DNA of 64,000 bases from Diadema setosum (Eukaryota; Echinodermata; Echinoidea; Diadematoida; Diadematidae), in the NCBI RefSeq assembly GCF_964275005.1, contig NC_092702.1, positions 5,001 through 69,000 on the forward strand, written 5' to 3'. Each line of letters opens with the position of its first letter. The first letter of the stretch is position 1. Made by a program: the position numbers and the translations under genes. Below the pieces are notes generated by a model. That model was given only the letters and a program-made list of their open reading frames with translations, was not told the DNA's origin and made no database searches. This document shows, piece after piece, positions 53,850-64,000 of this stretch.

Positions 53850-54415
53850 TGTTCATTGGATAGATGCATCGAGGAGTCAGAAAACAAAAACAAACTTCCA
53901 TATAGGTTTGTGACGTGTCCAACATTTTATTCATTTGGATATCAGAGCATGGCACTGCTCAGACAGCGAAAGAGGTGAGCTGAAATCAAGTTGGTCACAG
54001 TAATGACAGCCGGGTCGCCTATTATAGCAGGATAACGCAAGAGATATAGCATATATAAGATGGAACTTTTATATTTGTTTTGTTTGTTTGTTGTTTGTCT
54101 TCTTTCTCACAAAACAACACTCACGAACATCTTACTCAAACATTGGTAGTTTTTCCTTCTTCAAAAGTTTTTTAAAAATTGTAGGTCCTTAAAAAAAACT
54201 TAAAGATTTTTTTGTCCTTCATATTAAACGTCGTCTTCATACACTAGTTTACTGTTTCAGAGAACGGTTGATAAGTACAAAGCAGATTTCCAACAACAAT
54301 TTAAAGGTGCCATAAAATGCATAGATACATAGATGGGGGTCGAAAGTGGAATGGTGAACCTTTTGAGGAAATGAAGCTAGCGGGGAAGGATAGGGAGAAG
54401 GGGCATGGCCGTACG
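53850..54415. other. Non-coding, nothing recognised
   Basis: AT-rich sequence with a GTTT run near 54080. No gene seen. Confidence 0.4.
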
Positions 54416-54418
54416 CAG

Positions 54419-54420
<2 letters not shown>

Positions 54421-54470
<50 letters not shown>

Positions 54471-54476
54471 ACATTA
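54421..54476. repeat. (TA)n microsatellite followed by poly-T/poly-G
   Basis: About 25 TA units, then T(11)G(12) at 54487-54510. Confidence 0.9.
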
Positions 54477-54579
54477 TATATATGCATTTTTTTTTTTGGG
54501 GGGGGGGGGGTATGTTCACTCTTTGGAGAAACGCGCAAAGGAAGATCGTATCCACAGAACTTGGGGAGGATTTGGGATG

Positions 54580-55560
54580 AGGTGGTCCGTCTACCTCAAT
54601 GGGGCACTGCTGAATTTAATTGAATTTCTTGTGCATACTTTTGGTGGCATATTTTAAAAATGTTAATTCAAAAGAATGACACTTATTTGTTGGTTATCTA
54701 TCTTTAAATGCAAACACACCCACACATCATACCAACTAAATCATGTTAATTTTTGCATGATTTTCATGGGGTGTAGGCCTAATATCTAAAATATTAACAC
54801 AGCAAACGACTTTTGCATTTTCAGAATTGAACTTCAACGACTTACTTTGGGTTGTTCTTCAGGTAAAAGACTAAGACGACTTGTTGGATATTTATCAATA
54901 TTAGAAAACACCAAAGAAAATGAATTCTCTCTTTCATCGTTCATTGTTAAATGACATCTCATTTACTGTTCAAATTACTTGAGAATTTGGTTATCTACCA
55001 ACAGGATACTTAAGCGCAGCGACGGGGCGGGGTGTCTGAAGGGTTATTCCCCTCCACACGACGGAGAGTTTGCAATTCTAGAATTGAAATTCAACAATTT
55101 GGTGCATACTTTTGGTGAAATATTTGTAAACCTTTCAATGAAAAGAATAACATGAAACATTTTATTTCCTGAAACTGCAAAGAAAACAAAAACTAAAATC
55201 AATTTGTCTTCGTCGTTGCTCGATTTTCTCATTTATACTGTTCAAATCAGCGATCGAGTGTGGAAGGGGATGTCCCATCCACACGAGGGGGCTTTTACGT
55301 TTTCAGAATTGAAATTCAAAGGTCTGGTGCACTCCCTTGATGACATAATTTGGAAATTTTCGACCAGAAGAATAAAATGAAAAGAAAAATAGATTTTTCT
55401 TTTTTCATTGTTGGGTTAGACACACACACACACACAAAAAAAAAACAGTTTTGATCGAACGAATACTCCTCGCCCCCCTCCCCCCCCCCCCAAGTTTCGG
55501 GCCTGCATAATGTCATGAAAAGAAGAAAGTTCAGAGCAAAACTGCAAGTGTGCATATAGA
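54580..55560. repeat. Diverged tandem array, same family as 39440-41250
   Basis: Units carry TTTTGCATTTTCAGAATTGAACTTCAACGA, AGAATTGAAATTCAACAATTTGGTGCATACTTTTGGTGAAATATTTG and GAATTGAAATTCAAAGGTCTGGTGCACTC. Orientation is the same as at 39440-41250. Confidence 0.65.
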
Positions 55561-56510
55561 GTGTACATGGAAGTCATTTGCCTTACAGTAAAAAGAACGT
55601 GATGGTGATATCGATCGCTAAGCAGTTATTTAATCGAAAAGCGAGCCTGGCCCTGTTCTTTGTACGGTAACAAAACGGCAAGGCGTTCTTACAATAGCAC
55701 GATCAATACATAGGGGCAGAAGAGGTCCCCTGGCCTGTCTCCACTGCATGATGGGACACCAGTTGAAAGCCTGTTAACCCACGTACATGTAACAAGAGTA
55801 TAGAGAACAAGCTTTCGCCATGGTGCAAAGCGCGAAAATAAGAAAGAGTGTCGTACATCAGGAATTCGTTTACTCTGACGTTCAGGGCAAGGGATTTTAC
55901 TGCAACGGTGAGTTGTCCAATGTGCACTGATTGTGACACTGTCAATAAATATAGCATATGTATTTACATTATTGGAGCAAATTTGCCAGTGAAATAATAA
56001 CCAACTCATTTCGATCTTTGAGTTTTACCTCGTGGTTGAGTTGGTAGCGAAGTCGTTGTTTGTCAGTGAAATCCATATAATTTGTTTTTTGTTTCCATGC
56101 TCACGTGAATTGACCATGTTCGGATAATAGTTTGTCGGACTCGTGATTATTGTATTAATGAATCTAGATAATCATGTTTTCTATTTGTTGATGAAGGATA
56201 AGATTATTTTAGCATTAATTGCAACTGCGAGGCAAACGAAAGAGTATGTGTTTGTGAGTTTTTGTTCTCGTCTGTCACGGTTTTCAGACGGATGTTCTCT
56301 TCCTCTGCATGTCGCTGTTACTTAAGGGTTGTGTCGACCAGATACCCAGCTGGTATAAGTTATTACTTACAGTATCTATACATCATAAATCAAAGTATAT
56401 TTGTCATTATTTATATCATATTCAGCCAGCCATGATAATGTACCGCCCTTTTTTCATCTCTCATAATTGGTGTTGGGAGATGTTGTTTTAGGACGCTTTT
56501 GTGTGTGTGT
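55561..56510. other. Non-coding, no gene seen
   Basis: Short open frames only, with no domains. Ends in a (GT)n run that served as the target of the next element. Confidence 0.4.
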
Positions 56511-56518
56511 GTGTGTGT

Positions 56519-59500
56519 CATGGGCGTAAATCCCATGGGGGATGGGGGGATATATCCCCCCCCCCCCTGAAATGGAGGAGGGGGGATGGCCTGTACAATC
56601 ATCCCCCCCCCCCCCCTTGAATTTTGAAAAAAAAAATGGAGGAAGCAGAAATGTGATTGTATCAATTTTGGCATATTGCATGACGTTTGTACGCCGGCCT
56701 TCAGACAGGTAACAGAGCTGAACAGTATTCTATCTTGTAGGAAAATGTATACATAATTTTCTCAAGCGCTCGCTCGCGAAGAAAGTAACATCGACATACA
56801 CTGTAAGGTATGGCTCAGACGTTGACAACGTCAAATAGTATAGGCCTATATGTAAACATGCTATGACGCGAGTAACTGGGGACCATCTGCAAGATATGTA
56901 CGAAAACAAACAAACAAACAAACAATAACAAAAACTATATTGCCATAATTAAACCCCCTCCATTTCCTGAATCATTCCTGAGAAACGACAGTGACTGGTG
57001 ACTCAGTCAGGATACATCTATGAGCATACCCAGGGAAGATCAGGGGCGTCGAATCTATCTCGGCGGGGGGGGGGGGGGGAAGGGGCATTTGCCCCGCCCC
57101 TACGGAAGTGTTTAGGCAGACAAATCATTTATCCCCCAAGCAATTCCCGAGATGAGGACAAATCTCGAACTTTCTTAATGGAAAATTGTCCAAATATCGC
57201 CAGAACTACGCACCAGATCGTTGTATTGCAATCATAAACATGCAAAAGCTCCGCTATACATTATCCCTTTCGATAGACTTTGTACACTTTTGAGATTGAC
57301 GTATATTTCCCTAATTTATCAGAGAGTGTGCAGCAGATCTTTCACTTAACAAAAGCACCCTCATATGCAGAGGCGTCGATGGGGGGGGGGGATGGTTCCC
57401 CCATAAAAGTGGGACAAACAAAAGCGAAAAATATAGCTACAAACGGCAGTGTTTGGAGTGTAAAATGTCAAAATTTTAAAGCTCGCTCGCTCCGCTCGCT
57501 CGCATTAATCGCTATGCCATTCTCCTGATGCAAGCATGCTACCAGTGAATGGCAGCAGTTGTGCCCGGTGCGCCCCGGCCCCTTAATTTCCAAAGCGAAA
57601 AATATAGCTACAAACGGCAGTTTTTGGACTGTAAAATGTCAAAATTTTGAAGCTCGCTCGCTTCGCTCGCTCGCATTTAATCATTATACCATTCTCCTGA
57701 TGTTGCATATGTAATTGCTAGCTGTTTTCGCCCGATGCGCCCCCTTAATTTCCAAAGCGAAAAATATAGCTACAAACGGCAGTTTTGGGACTGTAAAATG
57801 TCAAAATTTTGTAGCTCGCTCGCTTCGCTCGCTCGCATTTAATCATTATGCCATTCTCCTGATGTTGCTGCTAGTAATTGCCAGTAGTTTTCGCCCGGTG
57901 CGCCTCCTTAATTTCCAAAGCGAAAAAATACAGCCACAAACGACAGTTTGGGGGACTGTAAAATGTCAAAATTTTCAAGCTCACTCGCTTCGCTCGCTCG
58001 CATTTAATCATTATGCCATTCTCCTGATGTTGCTGCCAGTAACTGCCGGCAATTTTCGCCCGGTGCGCCCCCCTTAATTTCCAAAGCGAAAAAATACAGC
58101 CACAAAGGACAGTTTTGGGGACTGTAAAATATCACAATTTTCAAGCTCACTCGCTTCGCTCGCTCGCATTTAATCGTTATGCCATTCTCCTGATGTTACT
58201 GCCAGTAATTGCCGACAGTTGAGCCCGGTGTGTTCCCCCTTGATTTCCAAAGCGAAAAAATACAGCCAGAAACGACAGTATGGGGACTGTAAAATGTCAA
58301 AATTTTCAAACTCGCTCGCTTTCATTTAATCGTTATGCCATTCTCCTGATGTTGCATGCTGCCAGTAATTGCCAGCAGTTGTGCCCGGTGCCCCCCCCCC
58401 CCTTTAATTTCCAAAGCGAAAAATATAGCTACAAACGACAGTTTTGGGACTGTAAAAAGTCAATATTTGCAAGCTCACTCGCTTCGCTCGCTCGTATTCA
58501 ATCGTTATGCCATTCCCCTGATGTTGCTGCCAGTAACTGCCAGTAGTTGAGCCCGGTGCGCCCCCCTTAATTTCCAAAGCGAAGAAATACAGCCAAAAGT
58601 GGGAGTTTTGGGACTGTAAAATGTCAAAATTTTCAAGCTCGCTCGCTTCACTCTCTCGCATTATGCCATTCTCCTGATGTTGCTGCCAGTAATTGCCAGC
58701 AGTTGTACCCGGTGCGCCCCCCTTAATTTCCAAAGCAAAAAAAAAAAAAAAAAAAATACAGCCACAAACGGCAGTTTTGGGACTGTAAAATGTCAAAATT
58801 TTCAAGCTCACTCGCTTCGCTCGCTCGCATTTAATCGCTATACCATTCTCCTGATGTTGCTGCCAGTGATTGACAACAGTTGCGCCCGGTGCGGCCCCCC
58901 TTGATTTCCAATTAAGCGAAGAAGTATAGCTACAAACGGCAGTTAGCAAGTAAAAGCATTAGGGCCTATGTCAAAATTTTCAAGCTCGCTCGCTCCGCTC
59001 GCTCGCATTTAATCGCAATGCCATTCTCCTGATGTTGCTGCCAGTGCTATTAGCCTTGACAGCAGTTGCGCACGGTGTGCCTCCCCCCCCCCCCCCCTTA
59101 ATTTCCAAAACGAAGAATATAGCTACAAACGGCAGTTTTTGGACTGTAAAATGTCAAAATTTTCAATGTAAAAAGATTTCACCGTGGGAGGGAGAAACCC
59201 CCTAACATACCCCCCCCCCCCTCGCTTGCTTCGCTCCCTCACGATCTCATAACCGCTCCCCCAATCCTGTCTACGCCGGTGATAGGCCCCACTAGTTAGT
59301 AGGCCTTCGCAGTGATGTCGCACAGGCGGAGCAAGAGCTGAAATACCACGATTTAGTCATTCAATAATATATTGTGAATATTTCATTTTCCATTGGTTTT
59401 TTAAAGAAAAAACAAACAAAAATTTCACCAAAAGGGTGCACCAGATCGCTGAATTTCAGGTCTGAAAATGCAAAATCTTCCTCTTGTGGGAGAGGGACAA

Positions 59501-59895
59501 CCCCCCCCCCCATACACACCCTCCCCCCGTTAACTCGGTCGCTCCGCTCTCTCTCACAGATATTTCAAAAACAAAAAATGTCTTCATACTTTTAAGGTCT
59601 GATTTTCCGCCGAAAGTCATCTGACAAGCAAAAAAAAAGCAACAACAAGAAGAAAAAGTCTTCATATTTTTGTTGCCACTTTCCTCTCACTTTATATTTC
59701 ATGCAAAAGAGTGGGACATCCGATCCCTGTAAAGTGTGCGTGTGGGGGGGGGGGGAGGCACCAAGCTTCTCCCCCTCCCCCCCCCCCCCCCCCCCCCCCA
59801 AGGCTGCGCCGGTCCGGTTATGGGCTTGTAATCGTGGTGATGGTGACCACCCCCCCCCCCCCCCCCACACTCCTCAGTACGGATTTACGCCGTTG
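56519..59895. mobile_element. Satellite-bearing TIR element, copy 2 (3.4 kb)
   Basis: Same termini as copy 1 (CATGGGCGTAAATCC; GGATTTACGCCGTTG) and the same internal order and orientation. It is flanked by 8-bp GTGTGTGT (56511-56518 and 59896-59903), consistent with insertion into a GT microsatellite. The satellite core (57420-59150) has about 10 units against 15 in copy 1. The left and right regions are readily alignable with copy 1 (TTGGCATATTGCATGACG, ACATCGACATACACTGTAAGG). Confidence 0.9.
57420..59150. repeat. ~165-bp satellite array, about 10 units (core of copy 2)
   Basis: Same unit as at 36190-38690 and 14820-15730, with CCTGATGTTGC repeated about ten times. One unit carries a poly-A expansion at 58737-58756. 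Confidence 0.9.
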
Positions 59896-60145
59896 GTGTG
59901 TGTGTGTGTTCTTCTGATTGTTTGAATACGAGATAATGTCGATTGTTTTCCCTTTAATCAGTATGATAGAAATACAAGCTAAGATACACACCAGATATGC
60001 TGATGGTGTTATCTCCTTAACTTAATTGGCTTGGACTCAATATCTGTATAATGTTTCGAATGATATATTCATAAGTATGCATGTTTCATGTTCATATTCA
60101 TATTTATCTTTATATTCATATTTAAATCTATTATCTATATTTATA

Positions 60146-61123
60146 CACTCAGCAAAAAAAAAAAGTAAACACTTTTTCGAGTTCATAGTTTTCATTGAAA
60201 ATTTTGATGAAAATCAATGGTAGTGTAATTGGTTATCAATTAAGCTAGTAGGTTAATACACAAAAGGAAACTTTACGCATGAGTGAACACATTCGTTTTT
60301 GTCCTCCAAAGCACAAAAGTAAAAAAAAAAAATTGACATGTTGCCTTTTATTTGCAAATGTCCTTCACGATAACAATTACAACAAAAGACCAGTTTAACA
60401 CAATGAGAGACATGAATGAAATAGCAAAGATAAGTTATCGTTCTTTCTTTCCTTTATAACCTCAAACAAAAACAAAGTGGGAAACTAAAAGGGGAAAATA
60501 AGAATTTTCTGTCAACTCAAACTTCAAATGGCATAGGGTGTAATATACATAAACATGATTAAATGAACAGAATTTCTTTATTTCATTCTTTTAATTTAGT
60601 AATTTCAGAATTCATAATATAAATTCAAGAACTAAACATTATTTACAATAACCTATATATAATTTGAAACAAAACCTAAAATTTCTACCATTTTTGTTAA
60701 TTATTGCTCCTCTCTTATTTCATTTGAATTCAGATTTGACAAAAAATTCGTCTTTTTCCTCCATTATATTTAGCCTTCATTGATCATTTGGGCTTTAAAG
60801 ACATCATAGAGATCATATGTTTATTTCTGCAACTTAATTCACGTTTCTTTTTGTGTGAAATTTGTTGTTTGTTCTTATCGTTACATGGAAGAGCACCTAC
60901 ACATGAATGACAACTTGCTCAGTTTTTGCAATGTTTACTTTTGTGCCCTGGAAGAGAAAAACAGAGGTGTTCACTCATGCGTAAAGTTTTCCTTTTTGTC
61001 GACCTACCAGGTTGAGAGCCAATTAAATTATCTTTAATATAGTATATAATACATTAACTTTTAGCGAAATATTATCTGAGAAATGTAATTTTGATAGTGT
61101 TTATTTTCTTTATTTACTGAGTG
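60146..61123. mobile_element. ~980-bp long-TIR MITE (Tc1/mariner type) upstream of the fucosyltransferase
   Basis: Left CACTCAGCAAAAAAA and right CTGAGTG ends are bordered by TA. AGTAAACACTTTT and ATAGTGTTTATTTTC pair, and inverted similarity reaches to the segment AAACTTTACGCATGAGTGAAC (left) and GTTCACTCATGCGTAAAGTTT (right). No transposase frame remains. The ends are of the kind common in Tc1/mariner-derived MITEs. Confidence 0.75.
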
Positions 61124-61239
61124 TATTTATGTAGATCTGTGTGTGTGTGTGCGTGTGTGTGTGTGTGTAACATTTTGTCGTCACGCGCATAGAATTTATT
61201 GAACAACTCACTTGGACGTAACGTCACCTCTTCCTGTCG

Positions 61240-62733
61240 ATGTTGTTTTATATCGCACTACAGGTAAGCCGAGGTGGTGATTCAACTTGGGCCAACATGA
61301 GGCAGGGTTCGCTCATGACCTTCTTTTACCTGCTGTGTATCTCAGCACTAATCCTATGTGTACGGATCGTGAGGTGGCAGGTAACAACGTATGGACCTAA
61401 AACACATAGAGAAACGCCACCCCGTGTCAAACTTGAGCCACGCATTCGTTGGTCCATACCAGACGACATCGATAACTATGAAGTCATTCCTGCAATGAAT
61501 AACCTCACCTTAGAGCGTGGTCTTCTAGATACCGAGCAGCGGAACATCGACATTGAGAGAAATTTGCGGGGAAGTGATTTAGCAGACAAAACACTAAATG
61601 AACTATTGTCTGAAGTCTCTTATTACACCCCATACACTGATAATCGACTGCTCAACAAGCTCGTGAATGAGGCGAAGGCACAAGACGATACCGAAGGTAG
61701 ACAATGTGTCGTTAAGATACTCCAAATGTGCTCAGAAATGTGTAAGAACACTATTGGGAACAGATCAATGGAATGGGTAACATTTCCTTGTCGCTTTTCT
61801 GGTTGCCGATTTCAAACCAAGTTTCATTCCAAAGAAGAAGATTTGCTGGAAAGTGACGTGGTTATTTTCTTACCTGAAGGACGCGATTGGCAGCGTTTGA
61901 TTGCCAGACGACCAGCGGGTCAGCTCTGGGTAGTTCACTCTAAAGAGAGTCCTATTCACTGGCCAGATTTCTCTCCGCCTCGTGAGTATGGCAACCCTTT
62001 CAACTTATCAATCATGTATCTTTCCGATGCAGACATTGCCCCAGCTTACTTTTATTTAGATTCAAGAATTGGCGAGTCTGAACCGGCTGTCATGCAAAAG
62101 AAGAAATTAATGGCATGGATGTCTTCTAACTGCAATAATACGAGTTGGGGGCGTCATGCCCTGGTCAATGCCCTGCAGCAGCATCTTCCTATTGACACCT
62201 TTGGGAGATGCGGAACCAAGCAGTGTCCGAGATACGAATCCCTGTGCAGGGAACTCACCAAACACTACAAGTTCTATCTTGCTTTTGAGAACAGCTTGTG
62301 TCCCGAGTATATCACGGAAAAGTTCTGGTTCAATGCCTTGTCGTTTGGCTCAGTGCCGATCGTTTATGGAGCTCCCAAAGAAGATTACGAACGATTCGCT
62401 CCCCCACATTCCTTTATTCACCTGGACGACTTCCCTTCCCTAAAGGACTTCACCAAGTACATAAACCTCCTGGATAATGACGATCGACTTTATCTTCAAT
62501 ACTTCGCCTGGAGGAGGCTGGGAAGGGTTCAGAAGTCATCACGGATCCTCACCAATAGGGTACAGTCGCCACCGATGTTGTGCTACATCATCAGAACGCT
62601 TGTCAAGAAGAGTCTAAAGTTGGAAGAATGGTCATGGAAAAATCAGCATCCCAACTTTTATGACTGGTGGAATGGTATGTGCAATCGAGAAAAACAGCCC
62701 AGAACAGTGATGGACATCGACGTGAGAGTATAG
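61240..62733 (+). CDS. GT10 alpha-1,3-fucosyltransferase (type II Golgi membrane enzyme)
   Basis: Transfers fucose from GDP-fucose to N-acetylglucosamine-containing glycans in the Golgi lumen. From the first ATG the frame is 497 codons. A single hydrophobic segment (about 26-45, LMTFFYLLCISALILCVRIV) after a short N-tail predicts type II topology, followed by a stem. The catalytic half holds FLPEGRDW (210-217), the acceptor-side motif WVVHSKESPIHW (230-241), and the GDP-fucose signature FYLAFENSLCPEYITEKFW (345-363) with ALSFGSVPIVYG (366-377). Potential N-glycosylation: N88, N255, N299, N300. The upstream ACTACAG-GTAAGC at 61255-61267 could be an acceptor. The start would then be the ATG at 61297 (MRQGSLMTFF), which still keeps the membrane segment. 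Size and motifs are normal for the family; it looks functional. Subtype specificity cannot be assigned. Confidence 0.93.
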   Translation: MLFYIALQVSRGGDSTWANMRQGSLMTFFYLLCISALILCVRIVRWQVTTYGPKTHRETPPRVKLEPRIRWSIPDDIDNYEVIPAMNNLTLERGLLDTEQRNIDIERNLRGSDLADKTLNELLSEVSYYTPYTDNRLLNKLVNEAKAQDDTEGRQCVVKILQMCSEMCKNTIGNRSMEWVTFPCRFSGCRFQTKFHSKEEDLLESDVVIFLPEGRDWQRLIARRPAGQLWVVHSKESPIHWPDFSPPREYGNPFNLSIMYLSDADIAPAYFYLDSRIGESEPAVMQKKKLMAWMSSNCNNTSWGRHALVNALQQHLPIDTFGRCGTKQCPRYESLCRELTKHYKFYLAFENSLCPEYITEKFWFNALSFGSVPIVYGAPKEDYERFAPPHSFIHLDDFPSLKDFTKYINLLDNDDRLYLQYFAWRRLGRVQKSSRILTNRVQSPPMLCYIIRTLVKKSLKLEEWSWKNQHPNFYDWWNGMCNREKQPRTVMDIDVRV

Positions 62734-64000
62734 TGCATGGTCACTGTTTTGGACTGCCCTTGCGTGTCTACATTTTGTTCATAGTTTGTTTGTCGTTTTT
62801 TTTTTAAGTAATCTTAATAATTACATAAGGCTATAATTCATTTTGGAGAATTTTCACAAGAGCATTGTCATGACATGATGTCATAATTTCTTTTGTTTGC
62901 GCACTTAAACACAGGGTATTTTGTTTTTATAATGAGACGGCACAATATTCATCGGTGCATGTGTCTCAAGTACGCATTTGAAACAGTAGAAAAGTATCGC
63001 TTGTAACTGCTGTTGGAAAGAGATTGTCATGACATGTTGTTGTTGTAGTTGTTGTTGTTGTTGTTGTTCTCACTTTAGACATAGAAAAGGTTATTCCGCT
63101 AAAGCGAAGACATGATATTCTTTAGAATGTCTTCAATAATGAACATTTATATCTAAAAGTGCTCCAAAGCTCATCTGCCATAATAACCTCGTTTAGAAGG
63201 CATTATGCAATATTTAACTTCTACAGATCACTCACGTATACGCGTCACTGCTACATGTATGTACTATACGTACTGTAGAATCGACACTGCCTTGTGTTTT
63301 ATTCTCTCTTGTTGTTGTTTTTTTTTTTCGTGCATTCCTGTAAAACATCACGCTTTTGCGAGGACGCGACATTAATCTTCTCGCAGTTAAACCTCGCATT
63401 TATCTCTAAAATACATGTGTTGGCTGTTGACCTGGCTGTTAATTACCGCACCCACAGGAAGTTAGCTGCGTCTCACTGATATAGCTGAATTAGGGAAATC
63501 TCCCATCTTCATTTACTTATGTGTATATATGATATTCTTTTTGTGCCCCTCGTTGATTTGATAATGTCATTATTTCGGAAATAAGGAAGAAAAGAAAATC
63601 ACCTAGGTATAGACAAGAGCCATCGGTTAGATTTTAGACCCATCGTTGTCATGCGCGTAGTTTCCGAATTTGACAAGATTTTTTGTATGATTATGATCAT
63701 ATTGTATAGGTAGTCCTTTATTTTTTTTTTTTTTTTTGATTTATAAGTTGTCGGCACTCAGACGTGATAGCGTGATTTTTTGATGAAATGTTACAAGCCA
63801 ATCAGACATAATGTTTTACATCTCAATATTCACCTTTTCTGATATATCTACAAGGTGGATTTCAGCACGGAAGAAATCAGTCTTGTCACGTCTTATGGAC
63901 GCATATCATTGCATACACGCGATTCTAAATCAGTAAACAATCACGAACAAAATAATCATTAATTTCCTTGACAATCTCGTCTTGTGCCGTATAGTGAAGT
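62734..64000. other. Downstream of the fucosyltransferase, no gene seen
   Basis: AT-rich. (GTT)n microsatellite at about 63040-63068 and poly-T at 63718-63738. No obvious AATAAA close to the stop codon was noticed. Confidence 0.4.

Noticed and set aside
14820-59150. CRISPR-like array suspected from regular ~165-bp repeats
   Set aside because: The whole unit is repeated with no unique spacers, and the context is clearly eukaryotic.
60855-61037. 60-codon open frame before the fucosyltransferase
   Set aside because: It lies in the right arm of the MITE at 60146-61123.
1-64000. LTR elements or Polintons
   Set aside because: No paired long direct repeats with TG...CA ends, no protease/integrase or capsid-like frame, and no protein-primed polymerase motif were seen.

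Overview
The window is eukaryotic. It has spliced genes, introns of 0.3 to 14 kb, AATAAA signals and very dense repeats (LINE remnants, tRNA-derived SINEs, many foldback/MITE elements, satellite blocks). Frequent TAGGCCTA and TAACGTTA words, large non-coding space and gene types common in marine deuterostome invertebrates point to an echinoderm, or less likely amphioxus. This assignment is an inference from sequence style, not a database result.

Three protein-coding genes can be supported. (1) Minus strand, 2556-27219: a complete secreted proteinase K-like subtilase (peptidase S8 with an I9 propeptide). Eight phase-compatible exons give 379 codons plus a stop, with the whole D-H-N-S active site. 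The last exon lies 14.2 kb from the exon with the catalytic serine, and that intron is packed with repeats. (2) Plus strand, 42161-51707: a protein with a coiled-coil-like middle and a C-terminal protein kinase domain. Nine coding exons, all phase-compatible, give 587 codons plus a stop. (3) Plus strand, about 61240-62733: a type II membrane GT10 alpha-1,3-fucosyltransferase in essentially one coding exon. I see no operon-like relation between the three; they are independent neighbours.

Layout. 1-2400: telomere-like repeat, unique non-coding DNA and a TTAA-flanked MITE. 2556-2689: last subtilase exon. 3972-12480: a large inverted-repeat structure with a foldback insertion in one arm and tandem copies of a small exon-like unit in its centre. 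12600-16900: a 165-bp satellite fragment, a long-TIR MITE and a nested palindrome. 16923-27219: the remaining subtilase exons, with introns holding an inverted repeat, a LINE endonuclease fragment split by a MITE, a SINE, AT-rich tandem repeats and a ~1.2 kb terminal-inverted-repeat element. 28100-34900: fragments of DNA elements, two L2/CR1-like LINE 3' ends in opposite orientations, a decayed Tc1/mariner-type transposase and further MITEs. 35308-39431 and 56519-59895: two whole copies of one non-autonomous element with 15-bp terminal inverted repeats, 8-bp target duplications and an internal ~165-bp satellite. 39440-41250 and 54580-55560: arrays related in inverse orientation to an internal part of that element. 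60146-61123: a long-TIR MITE just upstream of the fucosyltransferase.

No LTR retroelement, Polinton, CRISPR array, rRNA or free-standing tRNA gene was recognised.
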